Below, piece after piece: positions 8,553 to 16,097 of a DNA stretch of 39,039 nt. The notes under the pieces were generated by a model. It saw nothing but the letters and a program-made list of their open reading frames with translations, ran no database searches and was not told where the DNA came from. Origin of the DNA: an uncultured bacterium (GTDB taxonomy: Bacteria > Bacillota_I > Bacilli_A > RFN20 > CAG-826). A program made the translations under genes and the position numbers. Positions within the stretch are counted from its first letter, which is position 1; every line of letters begins with the position of its first letter. The DNA lies in NCBI GenBank assembly GCA_949288485.1, contig CASEKC010000010.1, forward strand, positions 1 to 39,039, read 5' to 3'.

Positions 8553-8565
8553 TTAAGAGTGCTAA
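8539..8565. promoter_or_regulatory. CIRCE operator (HrcA binding site)
   Basis: TTAGCACTT, 9 nt, then GAGTGCTAA: the CIRCE consensus TTAGCACTC-N9-GAGTGCTAA with one mismatch. It implies an HrcA repressor encoded elsewhere and heat-inducible expression of clpB. On the minus strand the repeat is followed by seven T, so as RNA from the upstream ktr genes it could also act as a terminator. Confidence 0.93.
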
Positions 8566-8587
8566 TTTTAATATTTTTTAATTGTTA

Positions 8588-9238
8588 TTATTTTTCAAAT
8601 TCTGCGATATTATCGGTATTTCCAATAACGACAATAGCATCATTTTCTTTAAAAACATATGAAGGAGAAATATTAATATCTATTTCATCATCGCTTTCAA
8701 TTGCGACAATATTCAAATTGTAATTTTTTCTAATATCACTATCTTGAATCTTTTTTCCTATATATCTTTTTGGAATATTAATCTCAACAATTTCAATATT
8801 TTCACTTAACGAAATAAAATCGAGAATATTATGAGATAAAATTCTTTTTGCTAAACGATCGGCACTATCTTTATCAGGATAAATAACTTCAGCACCTAGT
8901 CTTTCTAAGACTCTACCTTGTTCTTCACTTCCGGCTTTTGCAATAACTTTTTTTACACCTAAAGAAATAGCATTTAAAGTAGTTAAAATTGAAGCATCGA
9001 TTTTTTCACCAATACAAACAACAATAGTATCGCATTCTTTAAATCCGAGTTCTTCTAAAGTTTCTTTAGTCAAATCTTCGCTTACATATGCGTAATCAGT
9101 AAAATTTAAAATTTCTTTTACTTTTTTTTCTTCTTTGTCGATACAGATTACACTTTTTCCTTTGGAAGCAAGCTCAATTGCTAAAGACATTCCAAATCTA
9201 CCTAAACCAATAATTCCAATACTTGATTTATCACTCAT
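8588..9238 (-). CDS. ktrA: KtrA/TrkA-type potassium channel regulatory subunit (RCK)
   Basis: Cytoplasmic gating subunit of the Ktr potassium uptake system. The 216-residue protein has an N-terminal RCK_N Rossmann fold with IGLGRFG (10-16), the acidic end of strand 2 at CIDKEEKKV, and a C-terminal RCK_C (TrkA_C) domain (about 135-216) that in relatives can bind c-di-AMP. It follows ktrB by 12 nt with an AAAGGAG ribosome site, so the two are co-transcribed. No c-di-AMP (ydaO) riboswitch was seen upstream of the pair. Confidence 0.93.
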   Translation of the reverse strand: MSDKSSIGIIGLGRFGMSLAIELASKGKSVICIDKEEKKVKEILNFTDYAYVSEDLTKETLEELGFKECDTIVVCIGEKIDASILTTLNAISLGVKKVIAKAGSEEQGRVLERLGAEVIYPDKDSADRLAKRILSHNILDFISLSENIEIVEINIPKRYIGKKIQDSDIRKNYNLNIVAIESDDEIDINISPSYVFKENDAIVVIGNTDNIAEFEK

Positions 9239-9250
9239 ATTTTTTCTCCT

Positions 9251-10648
9251 TTAACCGATAGGTAATTCTTCGTCAACATATTTCCAATTAATGTTTTTCT
9301 TATATTTAAATAAAGATAAAGATATTGACATAGGCCCAATTCGACCAATAAACATTAATAAAATTAAACAAATTTTACTGCCAAGTGAGAAAAATGGCGT
9401 AACTCCAACAGATAATCCAACTGTCGCAAATGCACTAAAGGCATCAAAAACATAATCTAACGAATCAAAAGTCATTCCATTTCCTTTAATACTTCCACCT
9501 TCAAAACAGAAAATTAATAAAATAAAGAATGATAGGAAAAGTGTTGATAAGAAAAACAAGGTAAATGCTTTTTGAATTGTATCTTTTGCAATGCTTCTTT
9601 TAAAAGCGTGAGGATGTTTTCCATCGAAACCACTTCTTATTCTCATAAAAAGAGCGAATGCAGTCGTTGTTTTAATACCGCCACCAGTACCACCAGGTGA
9701 AGCACCAATAAACATCAAGATATTCATTAATAATATAGAAGCAATTCTAGCATCATATAAATTATATGTAGTAAAACCTGCAGTTCTTGTTGAAACACTT
9801 AAAAAATATGATTCAAGAAGAGTCATTCCAGCTGGTTCAGCATTATTGATAAAGTGAGCCATATTTTCACTTAAATATATTGTTAAAGTACCAGCAACTA
9901 TTAAAAATAAAGTCATTGAAATTACAACTTTTGAATGTAAATTTAATTTTTTAAAATTACATTTTTTACTTACAACATCGATTATTACTAAATAACCTAA
10001 ACCACCAAAAATAATTAAAAGCGAAATAATAAGATTTAAAAATACATCATTTGAAAAACTAATCAATGAAGTATTTCCAAAAATATCAAAACCTGCGTTA
10101 TTAAAAGCACTAACCGATAAAAAGAAAGCATGCCCAAAAGCATCATCAACTCCTTTAATTACATCACCATGAAGGAAATATAAATCAAAAAAGATCAAAA
10201 TAGCCCCAGCAAATTCAGCAATAAAAGTTATTAAAAAATTTAGATAAAAAATTCTTTTTAATCCTTTAAAAGAAGAAATATTCCAACTTTCTTTAATTAA
10301 AGTTTGTTGGTTCATAGTTAAAGAATTAGAAATTATTAATATGAAAGACATTGCTAAAGTTGCAGCACCTAATCCTCCAATTTGAATTAAAGCTGCTACG
10401 ACAAATCTTCCAAAAATATTATAAGTATCCGCAACTGAACCATTAGGTAAAGAAACTAAACCTGTAACACATGTAGCTGATGTCGATGTAAATAAAGCAT
10501 CAATATAATCAACACTGACACCTTCATTTAACGAAAAAGGGGCCCATAAAAATAATGAGCCAATAAATATTACTAGTAAAAATGCTAAACAGATAAAAGC
10601 AATAGGTCTAATTTCAAATTTCTTTTTTCTTTTTAACGCCGTATCCAT
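9251..10648 (-). CDS. ktrB: KtrB/TrkH-type potassium transporter membrane subunit
   Basis: Ion-conducting subunit of Ktr, 465 residues with four M1-P-M2 repeats. The selectivity-filter loops are visible: SATCVTGL (about 57-64), SAFNNAGFD, STRTAGFT and FATVGLSVG, each with the single glycine typical of the TrkH/KtrB superfamily. The SPGGTGGGIKTTT segment matches the flexible gating loop. Positive charges cluster at the N-terminus (KRKKK). It starts 51 nt after degV on the same strand, with no clear Shine-Dalgarno. Confidence 0.94.
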   Translation of the reverse strand: MDTALKRKKKFEIRPIAFICLAFLLVIFIGSLFLWAPFSLNEGVSVDYIDALFTSTSATCVTGLVSLPNGSVADTYNIFGRFVVAALIQIGGLGAATLAMSFILIISNSLTMNQQTLIKESWNISSFKGLKRIFYLNFLITFIAEFAGAILIFFDLYFLHGDVIKGVDDAFGHAFFLSVSAFNNAGFDIFGNTSLISFSNDVFLNLIISLLIIFGGLGYLVIIDVVSKKCNFKKLNLHSKVVISMTLFLIVAGTLTIYLSENMAHFINNAEPAGMTLLESYFLSVSTRTAGFTTYNLYDARIASILLMNILMFIGASPGGTGGGIKTTTAFALFMRIRSGFDGKHPHAFKRSIAKDTIQKAFTLFFLSTLFLSFFILLIFCFEGGSIKGNGMTFDSLDYVFDAFSAFATVGLSVGVTPFFSLGSKICLILLMFIGRIGPMSISLSLFKYKKNINWKYVDEELPIG

Positions 10649-10699
10649 AAATACTATGCTATATCATATACCACTAAAAAGAATATTTAAAATGAATTT

Positions 10700-11533
10700 T
10701 TAAAAACAGCAGATAATTCCTCCTTCTAAAGAGTAGAATGCTGCAAGTCCACGATTAGCAACGATTTTTACTTCTTTAAAATTGTATTCTTTTTGAATCA
10801 TTTCTTTTAAAGAAAGAGCTACGTCTTCACATTCAGTATAAGAAATAATACAAACTCTCGAAGAAATATCGTCACACATTTTCCCAATATTAAAAACTAA
10901 TCTTTTTAAAGCTCCACCAACAGATCTAATCTTTTCTTTAATTTTAATTTCGCCTTCATCACCATAACATAAAGGTTTAATATTAGCTAAATTAGCAACA
11001 AAAGCGACAACTTTTGACATTCTTCCATTTTTTACAAGATTATCAAATTTATTTAAGACAAATAATAGATTCATTGAATCTCTAAATTTAGTAATTTTTT
11101 CTTTTATTTCTTCAAAAGATAATCCTTGTTTAATTAAAGAAACAGTTTCAATAACAAGTTGTTCAATGCTTCCACAAACAAGTTTTGAATCAACTACAAA
11201 AATATTATCTTTATTTTCACTACTATCTTTAGCAATTAAAGCACTATTATAAGAGCCAGATAATTTTGAAGAAATAGTAAAAATAAAATAATGAGTTGCA
11301 CCTTCTAAATGATTTAAAAAATCTTGTGGGGAAGGGCAAGAAGATTTCGCGTTATCTTTACTTTTAGAAAGATCAATAAGCATTTGATGTACATCTAATT
11401 TTTCATCGTCAACGTATTCTTTGTTATCAAATCTTATAGTTAAAGGAGCAACAGCAAATCCAATATCATTTTCATTTTTAAGGTAATCGTTTGTAAGATT
11501 TGAAGATGAATCTACGATAATTTTAAATTTCAT
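10700..11533 (-). CDS. DegV family fatty-acid-binding protein
   Basis: This 277-residue protein has the DegV signatures: DSSSNLT at 8-14, APLTIRFDNKEYVDDE, the SCPSPQDFL loop, TISSKLSGSYNSALIAK, and a C-terminal region ending with EGGIICCF instead of the commoner GPGALG(L/V)-like end. DegV/FakB proteins bind a fatty acid and present it to the FakA kinase. FakA is not in this window. An AAAGGA ribosome site precedes the ATG. It is divergent from udk. The family is clear; the cargo is unknown. Confidence 0.9.
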   Translation of the reverse strand: MKFKIIVDSSSNLTNDYLKNENDIGFAVAPLTIRFDNKEYVDDEKLDVHQMLIDLSKSKDNAKSSCPSPQDFLNHLEGATHYFIFTISSKLSGSYNSALIAKDSSENKDNIFVVDSKLVCGSIEQLVIETVSLIKQGLSFEEIKEKITKFRDSMNLLFVLNKFDNLVKNGRMSKVVAFVANLANIKPLCYGDEGEIKIKEKIRSVGGALKRLVFNIGKMCDDISSRVCIISYTECEDVALSLKEMIQKEYNFKEVKIVANRGLAAFYSLEGGIICCF

Positions 11534-11652
11534 AAATAAAATCCTTTCTTAATTCATAATATTCTCTCATTAAAAAGAACTAAAGGAAACAAAAATAAAA
11601 AATATCTACTTTATTTAGATAAAAAATAATAGAATAAGAAAGGGCAATAAAA

Positions 11653-12276
11653 ATGGCAAAATTAATTTTAGTAGGCGGAGGTACCGCTAGTGGCAAAACT
11701 TATGTCATTAATGAGGTCGTTAAAATAATTGGAAAAGAAAACGTCGCTCATTTTTCAATTGATGATTATTATAAAGATTTAAGCGATTTAAGTTTAGAAG
11801 AAAGAAAAAAACAAAATTTCGATCATCCAAAAGCATTTGATTGGAAATATATGTTTCTTCAACTTTCAGATTTAAAAAATGATAAACCTATCGATAAACC
11901 TCTTTATGATTACAAAGAACATAATCGTAGTAACAAAACTGAACACATCGAACCTAAAAAGTTAGTAATTGTTGAAGGAATTATGGGTTTAGTTAATAAA
12001 AAAGTAAGAGATTTAGGTGATTTAAAAGTATTTATTAATGCTTCTAGAGAAAGAAGACTTATTAGAAGAATGGACCGTGATATAGTTGAAAGAGGAAGAG
12101 AAAGAGAAAATATTTTGAATCAATATTTCACGACCGTTCAACCAATGTATGAAGAAATTATCGGTCCATCTCAATATTATGCAGATTTAATTATTAATAA
12201 TGATGGATATGATAATAAATCAATTGAAGTTTTAGGAGCAGTATTAAAAGCTATCTTAAATGATGAAATCCATTAA
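11653..12276 (+). CDS. udk: Uridine kinase
   Basis: Phosphorylates uridine (and probably cytidine) in pyrimidine salvage. The 207-residue protein has the P-loop GGGTASGKT (8-16), the DDYYKDL nucleoside-site segment, FDHPKAFDW and the lid region RRLIRRMDRDIVERGR. An AAAGGG Shine-Dalgarno is well placed. It is a single-gene unit, divergent from degV and convergent with the XRE gene, with a shared bidirectional terminator between them. Confidence 0.92.
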   Translation: MAKLILVGGGTASGKTYVINEVVKIIGKENVAHFSIDDYYKDLSDLSLEERKKQNFDHPKAFDWKYMFLQLSDLKNDKPIDKPLYDYKEHNRSNKTEHIEPKKLVIVEGIMGLVNKKVRDLGDLKVFINASRERRLIRRMDRDIVERGRERENILNQYFTTVQPMYEEIIGPSQYYADLIINNDGYDNKSIEVLGAVLKAILNDEIH

Positions 12277-12285
12277 TTATAAAAG

Positions 12286-12319
12286 AAAAATTCGAGCTAT
12301 AAAACAGGCTCGAATTTTT
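12286..12319. terminator. Bidirectional terminator between udk and the XRE gene
   Basis: Twelve-bp arms AAAAATTCGAGC/GCTCGAATTTTT with a 10-nt loop. The flanking A and T runs give a U-tract in both directions, serving two convergent genes. Confidence 0.85.
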
Positions 12320-12322
12320 ATT

Positions 12323-13177
12323 TTACTCAATTATTTTATCATCTTTTCCCTTCTCATTATCTTCGTCAATATCTATATGAACACTACCATTTAAATAAGA
12401 ATTTTTCTTTTTCTCTTTTATTATTGCTCTAATTGAATTAACTATTGAATAATAAATTGGAATTATAAAAAGAATAACCCAATAAGGATGCCACCCACTA
12501 TTATTAGGAAGACATGTTCCTAAAAAGAAATATACTGTCAAAGAGATAAAAACAATTGGAAAATCATTTAATTTTTTTAAACCTATACATCTAAGAATAC
12601 CTCCAGGAATTAAGAAGGTGAAAAATAATGGCCACATTTTTGCCCATAAAGAGTTATCTAAAAATCCTAAAATCAAATAAATAGCTGAAATTACTAAGGC
12701 CATTATTCCATTAAGAAGACCAGCTACTTTTTTAATAATCTTTCTATTTTTAACTTTTTCATTATAAATAACTTTCCATTTTCCATTATCATTAACAAAA
12801 TCATATTGTTCATCTTCATTATCAAATGAACTACCTTTTTCTTTTATCTTAATACCGTTTTCATCAATTGAAAAAAAATCTCCCTCATCACTATCATTAA
12901 TAAAAATCCCTTTTTTAGAAACATGAACATATGATCCTTTTTCTTCATTTTTCTTATAACATTCATCAATATTTTTATTAACATTAATTAAATCATCAAT
13001 TGTAACATTATATAATCTTGCTAAATCTTGGAGATAATCAATCGAAGGAGAGGCATCTCCATTTTCCCAATTACAAATACTTTGACGAGAAACTTTTAAT
13101 CGATTAGCCAATTCCTCTTGAGAAAAATTATTTCTTTTTCTAAATTCTGCTAATCTTTTTCCTAATTCTAAACTCAT
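12323..13177 (-). CDS. XRE-family regulator with C-terminal membrane domain
   Basis: The 284-residue protein starts with a Cro/CI-type helix-turn-helix (residues about 3-62; NNFSQEELANRLKVSRQSICNWENG). A charged linker of about 75 residues follows (roughly 65-140), then about four hydrophobic segments (roughly 145-250) and a charged tail. The arrangement suggests a membrane-tethered DNA-binding protein; the signal it senses is unknown. An AGAGGTAGG ribosome site precedes the ATG. The upstream spacer has a promoter and a palindrome that could serve autoregulation. The HTH is certain; the membrane segments are read from hydrophobicity only. Confidence 0.85.
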   Translation of the reverse strand: MSLELGKRLAEFRKRNNFSQEELANRLKVSRQSICNWENGDASPSIDYLQDLARLYNVTIDDLINVNKNIDECYKKNEEKGSYVHVSKKGIFINDSDEGDFFSIDENGIKIKEKGSSFDNEDEQYDFVNDNGKWKVIYNEKVKNRKIIKKVAGLLNGIMALVISAIYLILGFLDNSLWAKMWPLFFTFLIPGGILRCIGLKKLNDFPIVFISLTVYFFLGTCLPNNSGWHPYWVILFIIPIYYSIVNSIRAIIKEKKKNSYLNGSVHIDIDEDNEKGKDDKIIE

Positions 13178-13222
13178 AAAACCTACCTCTTAAAATGCGA
13201 TAAATCAATATTTAAATCGCTT

Positions 13223-13252
13223 GTTATAGTTAAAGTTTATTCTTTAATGCAA
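13223..13252 (-). promoter_or_regulatory. Probable promoter of the XRE gene
   Basis: Minus-strand -35 TTGCAT (13247-13252), an 18-nt spacer and a -10 TATAAC (13223-13228), about 45 nt before the start codon. Confidence 0.5.
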
Positions 13253-13283
13253 AAAAATAAAGAAAATATATCTTTACATTTAA

Positions 13284-13301
13284 CTTTACAAGTTTGTAAA
13301 G
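13284..13301. promoter_or_regulatory. Perfect palindrome in the XRE/PAP2 divergent region
   Basis: CTTTACAA-GT-TTGTAAAG, 8-bp perfect arms, flanked by further TTTACA-like half sites (13272-13278 and 13307-13312). It lies upstream of the XRE promoter and about 100 bp upstream of the PAP2 promoter. It is a candidate operator; its regulator is unknown, with the adjacent XRE protein the obvious suspect. Confidence 0.4.
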
Positions 13302-13399
13302 AATGTTTTACAGAGATAAAATATTCGATGATTATCGTATTTTTCTTTTAAAAAATATAACTAAATTAAAAATTAAATGTAAAATATATTTTTATAAAA

Positions 13400-13411
13400 T
13401 ATAATATCGAC
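13400..13411 (+). promoter_or_regulatory. -10 box of the PAP2 gene, leaderless start
   Basis: A perfect TATAAT (13400-13405) is only 6 nt from the ATG at 13412 and no Shine-Dalgarno is present. Transcription would begin at or next to the start codon. The -35 is not convincing. Confidence 0.5.
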
Positions 13412-14017
13412 ATGAACACATTATTATCTATGAAGAATCCTTTTGATGATTCAATTACAAATTTTTTTAAACAATTTATTGAAAACGAAGGTTGGGTTGA
13501 ATGGATGACAATCTTCTCATGTTTTTTTGTTTTCTTTTTTGTCATCGCATTTATGTTTTTATTTAAAAAAGAAAATAGAAATATCGGCATATTAATGCTT
13601 ATAACATTAATTATTTCATTTATCTTAAATGATTTTGTATTAAAAAATCTTTTTACAAGAGACCGTCCTTTTGTTGAACTTGGAATAGATCCGGTTGGAT
13701 TTTATATTGATGGTTATTCATTTCCAAGCGGACATTCAACAATTGTTTCGGCTGGTGCTTTTTCATTTCTTTTTTATTTTCTTTTTATTGAAAAAGGCAA
13801 AAATAAAACCCATTTAGCATATTCAATAATTTTTATAGTGATTGCCCTTCTTGTTGTTCTTTCAAGAATTGCACTTTTACACCATTATTTTACTGATTGC
13901 TTAATGGGAATGTTTGATGGAGCATTGATTGCCTTAATTGTTATTTTAATTTATAAATATTTAATTCTTAAAAAATTGAAAAAATCACATCCTCAAAACG
14001 ATCATATTGATGAGTAG
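13412..14017 (+). CDS. PAP2-family membrane phosphatase
   Basis: This 201-residue integral membrane protein has the three phosphatase motifs of the PAP2 (type 2 phosphatidic acid phosphatase/BcrC-PgpB) superfamily: KNLFTRDRP, SFPSGHS and SRIALLHHYFTDC. These hold the catalytic Arg, His and Asp residues. About five or six hydrophobic segments are visible. Likely substrates are lipid phosphates such as phosphatidic acid, PGP or undecaprenyl pyrophosphate; the sequence does not decide between them. Its last 50 bp overlap the 3' end of the convergent HAD gene. The MNTLL start was chosen because the -10 box lies 6 nt upstream; the internal MKNP is an alternative. Confidence 0.88.
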   Translation: MNTLLSMKNPFDDSITNFFKQFIENEGWVEWMTIFSCFFVFFFVIAFMFLFKKENRNIGILMLITLIISFILNDFVLKNLFTRDRPFVELGIDPVGFYIDGYSFPSGHSTIVSAGAFSFLFYFLFIEKGKNKTHLAYSIIFIVIALLVVLSRIALLHHYFTDCLMGMFDGALIALIVILIYKYLILKKLKKSHPQNDHIDE

Positions 14018-14753
14018 CAATTTCTTTAACTTTATTTAATGCATCACTAGGACAATAACTATTTTTAGTTAAAGTTAACATCGAAATATCATTTTCACCA
14101 TCTCCAAATACATATAAAGGAAGCGATGAAATATTAAATTTTTCTAAAACAAATTTAAGAGCATCGCCTTTATTTCCTTTTAAAGGAGAAATATCTATCC
14201 ATCGATTATTTGCATCAAAAACTTCAATATCTTTGTAATTTTTATTTAAAGAATCATAAATTTTATAGAACTTATCGTCCATCTTATCTTTAAAAATAGA
14301 AATTTTAATAATTTCTTTGTTTTCAAAATATGAAATTAAACCATCTAAATCGATATTTTTATAACGAGTTTCTTCTTCCTCATCAATATAGATATTAGAA
14401 TCTTCATAATAGATAGCTTCAAATGGAGTTGAAATTAAAATTGCAATTAATTCATTTTTAATCGAATATAAGAATTTAATGATATCTATAGCTTTTTGAT
14501 GCTCAAAATTATTTATTTTTAAAAATTCATTATTAAATACAATTTGATTTCCGTTTTCAGCAATATAAATAACGTCTTTATTATTATCAAAAATTTTATA
14601 TAAATTTCGATAAGTTCTACCGCTAGCAACCATCAAATAGGATTTTTCTTCCAAAATTTTCTTAAAAGCTTCTTTTACTTCTTTTTTAAAATTGATTTCA
14701 CCAGCTTTTAAAGTTGTTCCGTCAACATCACAAACAATAATCTTCTTTCCCAT
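13968..14753 (-). CDS. HAD-superfamily (Cof/YidA-type) sugar-phosphatase-like hydrolase
   Basis: The 261-residue protein has HAD motif I DVDGTT (9-14) with the nucleophile and acid/base aspartates, motif II in VASGRT, the conserved lysine in KGNKGDAL and motif IV GDGENDISM. A C2-type cap between motifs II and III places it with the Cof-type phosphatases (sugar phosphates, FMN and similar). It overlaps the PAP2 gene by 50 bp tail to tail. An extended -10 (TGC TAAAAT, 14763-14771) is 9 nt upstream of the ATG with no Shine-Dalgarno. The substrate is unknown. Confidence 0.87.
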   Translation of the reverse strand: MGKKIIVCDVDGTTLKAGEINFKKEVKEAFKKILEEKSYLMVASGRTYRNLYKIFDNNKDVIYIAENGNQIVFNNEFLKINNFEHQKAIDIIKFLYSIKNELIAILISTPFEAIYYEDSNIYIDEEEETRYKNIDLDGLISYFENKEIIKISIFKDKMDDKFYKIYDSLNKNYKDIEVFDANNRWIDISPLKGNKGDALKFVLEKFNISSLPLYVFGDGENDISMLTLTKNSYCPSDALNKVKEIATHQYDRFEDVIFSIF

Positions 14754-14808
14754 AGCGGAAATATTTTAGCATGTTTTATTAAGTCTTTCTTTATCAACTT
14801 TATTTTTA

Positions 14809-14821
14809 TAAAATAAAAAAT
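14809..14821 (+). promoter_or_regulatory. -10 box of pfp, leaderless start
   Basis: TAAAAT (14809-14814) lies 7 nt before the ATG at 14822 in a purely A/T spacer with no Shine-Dalgarno. A TATAAA two bases upstream is an alternative -10. No good -35 is visible. Confidence 0.4.
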
Positions 14822-16033
14822 ATGTTTAAAGAAAAAGCTAACATTTTATATGGACAAAGCGGAGGTCCAACTAGTGTAATTAATTCTTCTTTTTATGGAT
14901 TAATTAAAGAAGCGAACAAACATAGAAATAAAATTGATAAAGTTATTTGTATGCATTATGGGATCGAAGGATTACTTAATGAGGATTTATTCATAATCGA
15001 TCCTTCTGATTATCAAGAATATAAAAAATTAGAAAATACTAGCGGTGCTTTTTTTGGAAGCAACCGTTATAAATTAAAAAAATATCAAGAAGACGAGACC
15101 GATTATAAAAAAATATTAGAAATATTTAAAAAATATAATATTCGTTACTTTTTTTATAATGGTGGAAACGATTCAATGGATTCTATTAAAAAAATAGATG
15201 AATATTTAAAATTAAATAATTATAAATGTGACACAATAGGTATACCTAAAACAATCGATAATGATTTAATCGGAACCGATTTTTCTTTTGGTTTTCCTTC
15301 AAGTGCAAAATTCGTTATAAATTCGGTATTAAATGTTTATAACGATGACATGTCTTATAAGAAAGGACGAGTTAATATTATAGAAGTAATGGGAAGAAAT
15401 GCTGGATGGCTTACTGCTTCTTCAATAATTTTAAAAGACTATGGGGTTAATATTGATTTAATATATTTGCCTGAATTTAGTTTTAATATTGATGAATTTT
15501 TAGCAAAAGTAAATAGCATTTATTCTAAAAAAGGACATTGTTTAATTGTTATTAGTGAAGGCGTTAAAAACGAAAATAATAAACTTATTTATCAAGCAAA
15601 TTTAAAAAAGGACGAATTTAATCACCATTCTTTAGGCGGCGTATCATCCTTTCTTGCATCTTTAGTTCAAGAAAATCTAAATTTTAAAGTTAGAGCAATT
15701 GAACTATCACTTTTACAAAGAGCAAACTCTTTTTCTCCATCCAAAGTTGACTTAACCCTTGCCCAAAAAGCTTCTTCTTTTGCATTAAAAAAAGTAATGA
15801 AAAAAGATATAAATAATCAAATGATAAAAATTGAATTTAATGAAGATAAATATAAATTTTCATTTATAGATATTAAAGAAGTTGCGAATAAAGAAAGAAA
15901 AATGGATGAAACTTATCTAGATTATTCTAAAAAAGAGATTAAAGATGGCTATAAAAAATATATTAAAAGATTAATTAAAGGAAATGTTAATACATTTTCA
16001 AAAAATGGTATTATCGATTTTTTAAGTAAATAA
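14822..16033 (+). CDS. pfp: Pyrophosphate-dependent 6-phosphofructokinase
   Basis: Phosphorylates fructose 6-phosphate, by signature with PPi instead of ATP. The 403-residue protein has YGQSGGPTSVIN (10-21), GGNDSMDS (114-121), PKTIDNDL (142-149) and MGRNAGWLTA (190-199). Two positions separate PPi- from ATP-enzymes: E. coli G104 is Asp here (D117), and E. coli G124 is Lys here (K143 in PKTIDND). Both are the PPi type. PPi-PFK makes glycolysis reversible and saves ATP, fitting the fermentative gap-pgk-tpiA operon in the same window. No Shine-Dalgarno; a leaderless start is likely. Confidence 0.9.
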   Translation: MFKEKANILYGQSGGPTSVINSSFYGLIKEANKHRNKIDKVICMHYGIEGLLNEDLFIIDPSDYQEYKKLENTSGAFFGSNRYKLKKYQEDETDYKKILEIFKKYNIRYFFYNGGNDSMDSIKKIDEYLKLNNYKCDTIGIPKTIDNDLIGTDFSFGFPSSAKFVINSVLNVYNDDMSYKKGRVNIIEVMGRNAGWLTASSIILKDYGVNIDLIYLPEFSFNIDEFLAKVNSIYSKKGHCLIVISEGVKNENNKLIYQANLKKDEFNHHSLGGVSSFLASLVQENLNFKVRAIELSLLQRANSFSPSKVDLTLAQKASSFALKKVMKKDINNQMIKIEFNEDKYKFSFIDIKEVANKERKMDETYLDYSKKEIKDGYKKYIKRLIKGNVNTFSKNGIIDFLSK

Positions 16034-16055
16034 ATAGTTCGTATCACATTTAATA

Positions 16056-16079
16056 TTTATATTTGATATCAAATATAAA
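16056..16079. promoter_or_regulatory. Perfect 24-bp palindrome, candidate operator of the ABC exporter
   Basis: Two perfect 12-bp arms (TTTATATTTGAT and its complement) meet at GATATC. The -35 TTGATA (16063-16068) sits at its centre and the -10 TAAAAT lies 17 nt downstream. The palindrome is not followed by a T run, so it is not a terminator for pfp. MarR-family repressors often use palindromes like this upstream of ABC exporters; no regulator gene is adjacent. Confidence 0.6.
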
Positions 16080-16091
16080 GAGTAATAAAAT
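16063..16091 (+). promoter_or_regulatory. Promoter of the ABC exporter operon, leaderless start
   Basis: -35 TTGATA (16063-16068), a 17-nt spacer and a -10 TAAAAT (16086-16091), followed 6 nt later by the ATG at 16098. No Shine-Dalgarno is present. Confidence 0.6.
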
Positions 16092-16097
16092 TTTCAT

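Noticed and set aside
10649-10699. c-di-AMP riboswitch before ktrB
   Set aside because: The spacer is only 51 nt and contains no ydaO-type conserved blocks.
13366-13590. Minus-strand 74-residue reading frame over the PAP2 start
   Set aside because: It is antisense to the PAP2 coding region, rich in Lys/Asn/Ile as expected for shadow frames, and no family is recognisable.
16056-16079. Palindrome read as the pfp terminator
   Set aside because: No T run follows on the plus strand, and its centre coincides with the -35 of the next gene, so an operator is the better reading.
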